Source: CAVQCA01 sp963710815 (GTDB lineage Bacteria; Pseudomonadota; Gammaproteobacteria; UBA9214). From it: a DNA stretch of 15,550 bases. The stretch spans positions 1 to 15,550 of the forward strand of contig CAVQCA010000034.1 of the NCBI GenBank assembly GCA_963710815.1. Reading direction: 5' to 3'. A model generated the notes under the pieces. That model made no database searches. It was not told where the DNA came from and saw only the letters and a list, made by a program, of their open reading frames with translations. Both the position numbers and the translations under genes were made by a program. Position 1 is the first letter of the stretch, and each line of letters begins with the position of its first letter. Shown here piece by piece: positions 1 to 8,623 of this stretch.

Positions 1-1774
1 CACGGACCCAATCACATAGCGGCTGTGTGTCGAGCATGCGGATGGGTGCAAGCAGCATCGATACAGGATCTCCAGCAGCACGCCTGTCGTGAGTTCGGCG
101 GCGCTTGCCATAATCCCTGCGCGGGTGGGTAAGCGCCACATCGAGTATCGCCAGGAACTTGGGTATGAACAGCAGCAGGGCGGTACTGCCCAGCAGCCCT
201 ATCGCCCATTCCGGATGCCACTCGGGCCAGAGGGGAAACAGGCTGTGAGCGGAGGGGAAGTAATCGATCGGCCGCGGTCCCAGCCGGGTGGTTTCGATGC
301 TCGTCGATACAGGAAGGCCAGCCACAAGGGTGAAGCCATATACGACATGATGCCATTGAGAAAGGCCAGGCGATGGGCCAGGTGGAGCTTTCTGCCGAAC
401 AACATGAGCCAGAGATGCTGCAGATTTCCCTTGGCCCAGCGTCGATCGCGGGTCAACTCATCCACCAGTGTCGGCGGGACTGTTCATAACTTTGCGGCAG
501 ATCAGGTTCCATCCAGATTTCGTAGCCGGCTCGGCCCATGTAGGCCGCCTCCACGAAGTCATGGCTCATGATCGGGCCCTTGAAGATTCCGATGCCCGGC
601 AATTCGCGCAGACCGCAATACCGGATAAAGGGATCGACACGCAGGATGGCGTTATGCCCCCAGTAGACCGCCTCCCCCAGTTGTACCGAGGCAAGCCCGG
701 CGCTGAACAGGGGCCCGTAGAAGCGGTTGGCGAACTGCTGGAATCGCGCAAAGGCCGATTTGGCGTTGATCAGTATGGGATTCGTCTGCAGGATGCCGAT
801 CTGCGGTTCCAGCTGCATGTGTCGCACCATCCGCACCAGCGTCTCGCCGCTCATCACGCTGTCGGCATCCAGCACGATCATATATTCATAATTTCGGCCC
901 CAGCGACGCAGAAAATCGGCGATGTTGCCGCTCTTGTAGCGAAGGTTGACCGTACGGCGGCGATAGAACAGGTGATTCCCCGCATCCAGATCCCCGCAAA
1001 GCCGGAACCAGGCCGCCTGTTCCGCGAGCCAGACATCGGGGTCGCGGCTGTCCGATAGGACGTAAAAATCGAAATGCTCCAGGTGGCCGGTGGCCTGCAG
1101 GGACCGGTAAATCGCCCGCACGCCTCCAAAGGTGCGACCGAGTGGTTCATGATAGATGGGCATGACGACGGCGGTACGGGCGAGCGGAGTCTCCGCCATC
1201 CGCGTCGCATCGTGGCGGCGCGCGAGGGAATGGACATCACCGCCACAGCGGCGCAACACAAAGCCGAAGATTGCCATCCAGAAGCCAACCGAAATCCACG
1301 CAAACAGGATCGCGAACAGGCACACCAGGCCTCGCTCCACCCCGTTGCTTCCATGGTAAGGCAGCACCGATACCATGAAATAGCTCGCCAGCAGGGTCTG
1401 CGCCAGCACCAGCAATGTCAGCACGGCGCGACGCAGCATCGCCACCCAACGCCACCGCGCGCCCCGGCCGGCGGTCCGCGTGGCATCGGCCCCGGCGCCC
1501 ATCCCGACATGGGAGTCAATCATAGGTAGGGAGCGTATCCGAGACTGATGCGCTTGATTGGCGGCGATGCCGGAGGCAGACACAGTTCAGGCAGGGCGAT
1601 GCGCTGTGGCAACGCCTCCATGACGCGCCTGATCAGGTCGGCATCCCCGTCCACTACGGCCTGCTCCACGATGTGCAAGGCCGTGCGGGTCGTGTCAGGA
1701 TCAAGCGGCACACCGGACCAGCGCAACCAGGCAAGCACCCTGCCTAGGGCATATTCGGCGGCGGTGCGCGCCAA
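1..1774 (-). pseudogene. opgH: Glucans biosynthesis glucosyltransferase OpgH (MdoH), multiply frame-disrupted, runs off the window
   Basis: OpgH is the inner-membrane family 2 glycosyltransferase that makes the beta-1,2 backbone of osmoregulated periplasmic glucans from UDP-glucose. Three kinds of segment are visible. 1774-1520 is an N-terminal piece starting at TTG two bases after the opgG stop and ending in GYAPYL. 1523-453 is an intact core with two membrane segments, then VLSDS, VLDADSVMSG, GHNAI and SHDFVEAA motifs. The last 480 bases continue the family sequence only by changing frame, near 476-478, 301-306, 103-106, 58-63 and 25-33. The continuations are recognisable: VDELTRDRRWAKGNLQHLW, then PEWHPEWAIGLLG, then VLLEILY, then LLAPIRML. 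The break at 476-478 is what loss of one C from a C-run would give. Neighbouring long genes are intact, so real decay is favoured over sequencing error, though the cluster at the window edge keeps error possible. Identity is secure; functional status is inferred. Confidence 0.85.
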
Positions 1775-1776
1775 GG

Positions 1777-3318
1777 CTACCGCCCACTGCCCAGTATGGT
1801 GTTATCCGCCGGCAGCCGGTAATTCCAGGTTTCGGAAACTGGCTGGCCATCCTTGCTGAGGTAGGCTCGCAGGGAAAGCGGCTTGTCTTCCGCCGGTTTG
1901 GCGAGGATGGAAAGGCGCCAAAGCTGGTCCGAGGGTACATATTCCACGAAATGCTCGATCACCTCGCCATTATCGCCCGCCGTGACGGAACTCATGACTG
2001 GCGCATTGGCCGGCAATTTGGCGAGCGGGCCACCAGCGAAATCGACGATGAGCCGGTAGGCCCCCGGGACGGTGCCACCACCCACCATGTCACCGTTTCC
2101 AACGAAGGTATTTAACACCTGCCCGGCGGGCTCGTTCGCCACTGTGCGATCGCCGAAGCTGACGGTGTAGTCATACTTCAGAGACTGGTCTTTGACGACC
2201 GCGTTCCCCGGACTCCAGAACGCCACGATGTTATCGTTGGTTTCGGAGTCTGACGGCAACTGCACCAGCACCACGTGCCCCTTGCCCCAGTCACCCTGGG
2301 TTTCTATCCAGGCGCTCGGGCGCGTCTCGTAGTGAGCGCCGAGATCCTGGTAGTACCAGAACTTGTCGTGCCGCTGCAACAGCCCAAAGCCCTGCACATT
2401 ATCCGTCTGGAAGTAATCCATCTCCAGACTCCTGGGATTGAGCAGCGGGCGCCACAGCCATTCGCCGCTGACGCCGTCGTGAACCAACAGTCCATCGGAG
2501 TCGTGTACCTGCGAACGCCACTGCCCCTGCGGGCGGGGTGTATTCTCGCCATAGTAGAACATGCTCGTCAGCGGAGCTATGCCCAGGAGTTGTATGGCAT
2601 CGCGGGTAAAAAGCCTGGCTTCCACCTTGAGTCTTGTGGGATTTCCCGGATATACCGTAAAACGGTAGGCGCCGGTAATGCTCTTGCCGTCGAGCAGGCC
2701 ATAGAACACCGTTGTATTGGCATCCTTATCCGGGCGCATCAGCCAGAATTCGACAAAGGACGGGAACTGCTCGCCGGAGGGGAGACCAGTATCCACCGCA
2801 ATTCCACGCCCGGAGATGCCGAAGGTGTTATCACTGGCGACACCGCGAAAATAGCTGGCCCCGGCGAACACCAGAAACTGGTTCTGGGCATTGGCATCCT
2901 GCAGGGGATAGGTCAACTTAAAACCGGCATAGCCGAGGTCGGGCGGAATTCGTCTTTCCACCTCCGCATCGGAGAAAGTGAAATAGTCCTTGCGAAACGC
3001 CAGGTCGTGAACGCCTTGTGCATCGATAATGTGCAGCTTTACCGGATGCCGGTAATAGAGCCCCGGTGACAACAGCATGACCTGGAAACGTGAATGGCTG
3101 GCGTGCCAGAGGCTTTGGTCAGGTTTGAATCGTATCCCCTGGTATTGCTCATAGCTCAGATCCTGCATGAACCTGGGAATCGGGTCGGGCGCCTGGTATG
3201 ACTGCTGTGCCAGATTCTTCGCCCTGGCGATGACGTCATGAAATCCAAATCCTTGCGCCTCGGCCTGTGCGTTGAAGACTAATATTGCCAGCGCCGCGAC
3301 GAGGGTTATGTGACGCAT
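1777..3318 (-). CDS. opgG: Glucans biosynthesis protein OpgG (MdoG), periplasmic
   Basis: This 513-residue protein has the length expected for OpgG (about 510). It acts in the periplasm on the osmoregulated periplasmic glucans made by OpgH; the family is now classed with GH186 beta-1,2-glucan-active enzymes. A signal peptide is visible: MRHITLV, a hydrophobic stretch, then AQAEAQ before GFGFHDV. Family signatures follow in order: QDLSYEQYQGIRF near the mature N-terminus, LGYAGFKLTYPL, GASYFRGV, YGISGRG-like FGISGRG, PSFVEFWL, and the C-terminal GQVLNTFVGNG region. The ATG at 3318-3316 has a GGGAG about nine bases upstream. The downstream opgH begins two bases after the stop, the usual tight opgG-opgH arrangement. 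OpgD is the alternative paralogue, but adjacency to opgH favours OpgG. With opgH broken, the glucan pathway may be inactive or served by another copy elsewhere. Confidence 0.93.
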   Translation of the reverse strand: MRHITLVAALAILVFNAQAEAQGFGFHDVIARAKNLAQQSYQAPDPIPRFMQDLSYEQYQGIRFKPDQSLWHASHSRFQVMLLSPGLYYRHPVKLHIIDAQGVHDLAFRKDYFTFSDAEVERRIPPDLGYAGFKLTYPLQDANAQNQFLVFAGASYFRGVASDNTFGISGRGIAVDTGLPSGEQFPSFVEFWLMRPDKDANTTVFYGLLDGKSITGAYRFTVYPGNPTRLKVEARLFTRDAIQLLGIAPLTSMFYYGENTPRPQGQWRSQVHDSDGLLVHDGVSGEWLWRPLLNPRSLEMDYFQTDNVQGFGLLQRHDKFWYYQDLGAHYETRPSAWIETQGDWGKGHVVLVQLPSDSETNDNIVAFWSPGNAVVKDQSLKYDYTVSFGDRTVANEPAGQVLNTFVGNGDMVGGGTVPGAYRLIVDFAGGPLAKLPANAPVMSSVTAGDNGEVIEHFVEYVPSDQLWRLSILAKPAEDKPLSLRAYLSKDGQPVSETWNYRLPADNTILGSGR

Positions 3319-3444
3319 CTCAAATGACTCCCATGCAATTCATTGGTAACTCCTGTTTTCACCAGGCATTTGATTACTGAAGGATTCCAGGTTGACACAT
3401 GCCGCCGCAAAACCATCAGTGCACTGAAAGGTTTTTATCGGTGA

Positions 3445-3490
3445 GATGGTATAACCGGATATCGCCTGTCCTGAACAGGACGATACCATC
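3445..3490. promoter_or_regulatory. Nested inverted repeats in the opgG leader
   Basis: Eight-base arms GATGGTAT (3445-3452) and ATACCATC (3483-3490) pair perfectly around a 30-base interval. That interval holds a second perfect palindrome, GTCCTGAACAGGAC (3468-3481). In the opgG-sense RNA the segment GGTATCG can alternatively pair with CGATATC inside the interval, so two exclusive folds are possible. It lies about 130-170 bases upstream of the opgG ATG. No function is known; a regulator site, a leader structure or a mobile-element scar are all possible. Confidence 0.45.
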
Positions 3491-3748
<258 letters not shown>

Positions 3749-3810
3749 TCCGTTAGTTGCATTATAAGTGCTTGTATTCATAGTAATCAATCGGGGCGCC
3801 CGTTGCACCA

Positions 3811-3867
3811 ATTGCAGGACAATGCATAACACCGCATAACAGGTCCCACATGCAGGATGCGCATTGT
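3811..3867. repeat. Short repeats beside the tRNA-Pro scar, integrase arm-site-like
   Basis: TGCAGGA occurs at 3813 and 3851, GCATAAC at 3824 and 3834, and ACAATGC (3819-3825) is inverted as GCATTGT (3861-3867). They lie about 65 bases beyond the anticodon-loop end of the tRNA-Pro fragment, where an integrated element would carry its arm-type integrase sites. A closely related string lies in the same relative place beside the tRNA-Arg scar at 11601. The arm-site role is inferred. Confidence 0.5.
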
Positions 3868-3899
3868 ACCTTGGATCGCTTTTCAGAACTCAAACACTT

Positions 3900-3936
3900 C
3901 CGGAAGGATTCGAACCAACGACCGCCTGGTTCGCAG
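3900..3936 (-). other. Degenerate tRNA-Arg-like 3' half
   Basis: On the minus strand this reads from an anticodon-loop-like CTGCGAA (3936-3930) through CCAGG and CGGTC to a T-loop-like GGTTCGAATCC. No CCA end follows, and the T stem has mismatches. Over 37 positions it matches the tRNA-Arg scar at 11483-11527 at about 29, in the same orientation. It may be an older scar or a diverged att partner. The frame crossing it on the plus strand reads EGFEPTTAWF, the usual artefact of translating across a tRNA antisense. Confidence 0.5.
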
Positions 3937-4024
3937 TGTTACTCCAAAACCTCTCCAACTATCTAATTTACTTAACAAATAAAGAAATATTTTGTCCATT
4001 ACTTTTCGCCTATATGGCGTTTAA

Positions 4025-4135
4025 TGTATTGATACAGTCCCCGCCAACCTTTACATCCCGACCTTGCGGGAAGACTTCTCCGACTACTGCGGCAACCTAA
4101 ACCTCGACGCGATCTTTGAGCCGCCGCAGCGCTAG
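4025..4135 (+). pseudogene. Orphan C-terminal coding remnant
   Basis: An open frame follows a stop at 4022-4024, has no start codon, and ends at TAG 4133-4135. It encodes about 36 residues with protein-like composition, including NLYIPTLREDFSDYCG and ending in LDAIFEPPQR. The preceding 60 bases are very AT-rich, so a breakpoint probably lies near 4020. I do not recognise the family. It is read as the tail of a gene truncated by rearrangement; a chance frame cannot be excluded. Confidence 0.25.
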
Positions 4136-4138
4136 ATG

Positions 4139-4540
4139 TCAGGCAGGCGGTCCCTTCAGCTCTACGACGTTCCCCTCTGGATCAGTGACATAAACCGAAG
4201 GCCCGAAACCTTCCGCACCATAGCGCGTTTTCACCGTGCCGGCCTCAACGCCATGCTCGGCAAGCTGGCCGTGCAACGCGGTTTCGTCGAACGGCTCGAT
4301 GCGCAGGCAGAAGTGCTCTAGGTTCCGGCCCTCCTTGCCGGGTGCTGCGCCGCCGATTTTGCCCATCTCACTTCCTACCGGCACCAGGTCGATCAGCGAC
4401 CGCCCAGCGCGCAACTGGATCAATCCGGTATCCACACGTCGCTCAACGGTGCAGCCCAGCGCGTCGCAATAGAAACGCAGCATCCTTTTCGGGTCAACGA
4501 CCCGCAGCACCAGATGATCGATTTCGCGGATATGGAACAT
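4139..4540 (-). CDS. VOC superfamily protein (glyoxalase/bleomycin-resistance/dioxygenase fold)
   Basis: The protein shows the paired beta-alpha-beta-beta-beta modules of the vicinal oxygen chelate fold. It opens with MFHIREIDHLVLRVVD and RMLRFYCDALGC, has a central NLEHFCLRIE, and closes with PSVYVTDPEGNVVELKGP. Likely metal ligands, counted from the chosen start, are His9, His76 and Glu127. I chose the ATG at 4540-4538 because the family begins right there; in-frame ATGs at 4579 and 4606 would add 13 or 22 residues without family character. Length is 133 residues, normal for a single-domain VOC protein. Substrate is not predictable: methylglyoxal, fosfomycin, bleomycin and ring-cleavage homologues share the fold. 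It follows katG on the same strand after about 275 bases containing a strong hairpin, so it is probably a separate unit. Confidence 0.85.
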   Translation of the reverse strand: MFHIREIDHLVLRVVDPKRMLRFYCDALGCTVERRVDTGLIQLRAGRSLIDLVPVGSEMGKIGGAAPGKEGRNLEHFCLRIEPFDETALHGQLAEHGVEAGTVKTRYGAEGFGPSVYVTDPEGNVVELKGPPA

Positions 4541-4648
4541 GGCTGGCAAAATGGATGCGTGAGTAAAATCGGAGGGCATTATCCACTCACGGATTGGTTT
4601 CGCCAAGAATGCGCTGATTTTTAATGTTGGATGTTATCTTCCCTCCCT

Positions 4649-4692
4649 GGGTCGAGCGGCTGCTGTCAGCCGCTGCACTACTAACTCGACCC
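4649..4692 (-). terminator. Strong hairpin downstream of katG, possible terminator
   Basis: AGCGGCTG (4655-4662) and CAGCCGCT (4667-4674) form a perfect eight-pair stem with a four-base loop. An overlapping outer pair, GGGTCGAG (4649-4656) and CTCGACCC (4685-4692), also matches perfectly. It lies about 125 bases past the katG stop. No T-run follows on the katG strand, so a simple intrinsic terminator is not proven; it could also stabilise the transcript end. Confidence 0.4.
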
Positions 4693-4815
4693 TTCCCCGA
4701 GCACTGGCTGCGCCTCGCAGAAACAAGGGCTGAGGATTGGCGCTAATCAACTGAGCCAGTGTGCGGCCGAGGCGGCACTCCAGAAAATCCCCGACGGAAG
4801 ACCGCTCAGCCAGGA

Positions 4816-7011
<2,196 letters not shown>

Positions 7012-7015
7012 CTTT

Positions 7016-7021
7016 CCCTCC
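7016..7021 (-). promoter_or_regulatory. Shine-Dalgarno of katG
   Basis: GGAGGG on the minus strand, four bases before the ATG at 7011-7009. It decides the katG start against the in-frame ATG 24 bases further upstream, which this site itself follows. Confidence 0.8.
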
Positions 7022-7061
7022 GATCGTGGCTGCAATTTCCTTCAGGTTGTTCCGCATGGAA

Positions 7062-7265
7062 CTATCGTGACTCCTGGGCGTCATTACCGACCAGGCCCCG
7101 GTTGCCTTCCTCGGCGTACACCTTCAGCGCGAAGTCGCGCTCGGCATTGGCGACGGTGGATACGCGCAGCAGCGTCTCGACCGTGTTGCCGACTTTCGGG
7201 TTCCTCGTCCTCATCACTGCCAGACGCGTTACCGCCAGAACCTGTTCAGAGTCTGGACCCCGCAT
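7062..7265 (-). CDS. Small protein of unknown function upstream of katG
   Basis: A 67-residue frame opens with MRGPDSEQVLAVTRLAVMR and ends with GLVGNDAQESR, about 50 bases before the katG start. It has an ATG at 7265 with GGAAGG six bases upstream, a credible ribosome-binding site, and lies directly downstream of the OxyR-like operator. The product is charged and soluble, with no signal peptide or membrane segment, and I do not recognise a family. It may be a peroxide-inducible small protein cotranscribed with katG, a remnant of a larger gene, or a chance frame in the katG leader. The good RBS and same-strand spacing favour translation; function is unknown. Confidence 0.45.
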   Translation of the reverse strand: MRGPDSEQVLAVTRLAVMRTRNPKVGNTVETLLRVSTVANAERDFALKVYAEEGNRGLVGNDAQESR

Positions 7266-7278
7266 CGTGATCCTTCCA

Positions 7279-7315
7279 ATCGATTATTTCGATTCCAATG
7301 ATAGCCAGTCGCTAT
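7279..7315. promoter_or_regulatory. Candidate OxyR-type operator
   Basis: On the plus strand: ATCG (7279), seven bases, CGAT (7290), seven bases, ATAG (7301), seven bases, CTAT (7312). This is the 37-bp geometry of the OxyR consensus, four tetrads spaced by sevens. One half-site matches ATAG/CTAT exactly; the other differs by one base in each tetrad. It ends 13 bases before the small ORF's ATG, touching its ribosome-binding sequence. I do not see a good -10 placed for classic activation of the minus-strand gene, so the promoter is unresolved. Confidence 0.65.
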
Positions 7316-7397
7316 CTACAAGTCCGGCAATCTGAACCTTGTCCTATTCCTGCGCGAGGTTCCTGGTACCCCGATATCTTGCCGTGAGGGAACAGCG

Positions 7398-7568
7398 CTA
7401 CTGGTCGACGAGCTTGTAGCCGCTGCCGTAAACGGTGATCAGGTAGCGGGGGCTCGGCGGGTTCGGGCTCGAGTTTCTAGCGCAGGCGTACTATATAGTT
7501 GTCCACGCTGCGGGTTTTCGATCTCGCTCTGGTGACCCCAGACATCGGCAAGAAGCGTCTCGCGCGAT
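7398..7568 (-). pseudogene. C-terminal remnant of an OmpR/PhoB-family response regulator
   Basis: The winged-helix DNA-binding end of an OmpR-type regulator is readable only by switching frames. RETLLADVWGHQSEIE is followed, after an extra C in a C-run near 7525, by SVDNYIVRLR. An in-frame TAG stands where the family has Lys or Gln, then KLEPEPAEP. After another extra C comes RYLITVYGSGYKLVDQ and a stop at 7398-7400. The receiver domain and the start of the effector domain are missing because a transposase fragment abuts at about 7566-7572. One nonsense change plus two indels within 170 bases shows real decay. Its original sensor partner is not in the window. Confidence 0.8.
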
Positions 7569-7569
7569 A

Positions 7570-7863
7570 CCAACCCATGATGGTGTCGGGCTTCATGGTA
7601 TTAGCCACATCCTCAAGCACTTTACGGCCAGGGCGATGCGCGATTTCAGCGAGTGTCATCCGCTCCGCATCAGTGAACCGCAATGGTGTCTTGAGTTGAG
7701 CTTTGAGGATCCTGTTCTCGGCAGCAAGATACTCATTACGCAAAAGGAGTTCCTGTTCCACTGTCCCGGTAATGCAGGGCCAGAACACACGCCCAATCCA
7801 TAAAACCACCCATCGCCGATTAAAATTAGAATTAATCAGGCAATTGTAAGCCTCATTTGAGGC
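7570..7863 (-). mobile_element. Truncated transposase N-terminus (integrase-core type IS)
   Basis: The frame starting at 7809 encodes MVLWIGRVFW, then EQELLLRNEYLAAENRILKAQ, FTDAERMTLAEIA and VANTMKPDTIMGWYR. This is the helix-turn-helix N-terminal region of a widespread class of integrase-core (DDE) transposases. It stops after about 80 residues, where the response-regulator remnant begins, so the catalytic core is gone. Upstream of the start, a 14-base palindrome GCCTCATTTGAGGC (7850-7863) may lie near the original element end; no terminal repeat pair can be shown. Not functional. Confidence 0.7.
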
Positions 7864-8116
7864 AAGACACTAAGGCATTGTGACATGGACTATCGATGTT
7901 AAGATGTTGATATTGCAATACGGATGAGTTTTTTGACTACACGGGGTATTTTTAAAGTTGTCATCCTCGCGAAGATGGCAATCTTATCTCCGCGATGTTT
8001 GCCGGGAGAAAGACTCTGGATCAGGAAATGGCAGATAAAACGAACACTGACTGATGACTGAAACATCGCAACATACAGATACGACTATCAGTGCTCAGCT
8101 TGAATACATATGAAAC
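7864..8116. other. Intergenic stretch, no gene supported
   Basis: AT-rich stretch between the IS fragment and the GH15 operon end. It contains a small stem, AAGAT-GGCA-ATCTT (7972-7985), but no T-run terminator and no open frame with recognisable content. It presumably holds the 3' end of the GH15 operon transcript. Confidence 0.4.
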
Positions 8117-8623
8117 TCAATAGCACAGTGCTAATGGAATAGCCGCGCCTAAAATTGCGCCGTAGATCATGTGTCCCACTACGGTACTAAAAGGTGTAGA
8201 GCGACCATAATTTAATCCCATGAAACCCGGTGGCTCCAGTCGACGGAATGCGGTAGGCCCGTCAAATTCGGTTGCGATACGAGGATGCATGTGTGGCAGG
8301 ATCGGCAAGACTACCACCAGCAACATCAAGCCATGAACAGCACCAATCAGTGCGCCGAACCACCAGTGAAATATTTGCACACTGGTAAATACCAGGTAAT
8401 ACATAAAGGCGAATATCCAGCCACCGACAATGTAAAAGGTAAAGCCATAAACACTGGCGCGGTCGCGATCACCCGTGAACAGGGTTCCAATCAAAAACGG
8501 CAGGCTCAGTCTCGACAGGCCAAGCCCCTGACTGCCCTGGAGAACAATCGACAAGGCTGAGGTTGCAACAAAGCCCCAGACTGCAACATGCAATAACACT
8601 TGCGGTTGCCAGAGATGAATCAT
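8117..8623 (-). CDS. Conserved integral membrane protein of unknown function, GH15-linked
   Basis: A 168-residue membrane protein with about five hydrophobic segments, near residues 9-29, 36-50, 58-80, 84-110 and 147-167. A soluble loop at 111-146 carries HPRIATEFDGPT, RRLEPPGFMGLNYGR and STPF. That loop pattern is one I associate with a conserved bacterial family without assigned function; this is recall, not a search. The ATG overlaps the stop of the GH15 gene by four bases (ATGA at 8623-8620), so the two are almost certainly translated together. GTLFTGDRDRASVYG near residue 47 is another recognisable block. A membrane partner for the hydrolase, for example in sugar export or anchoring, is inference only. 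Confidence 0.75.
   Translation of the reverse strand: MIHLWQPQVLLHVAVWGFVATSALSIVLQGSQGLGLSRLSLPFLIGTLFTGDRDRASVYGFTFYIVGGWIFAFMYYLVFTSVQIFHWWFGALIGAVHGLMLLVVVLPILPHMHPRIATEFDGPTAFRRLEPPGFMGLNYGRSTPFSTVVGHMIYGAILGAAIPLALCY

Noticed and set aside
2275..3069. 264-codon plus-strand frame inside opgG
   Set aside because: Antisense shadow of opgG; no independent signal.
3864..4100. 78-codon plus-strand frame with EGFEPTTAWF
   Set aside because: The phrase is the antisense translation of a tRNA T arm and anticodon stem, a common annotation artefact.
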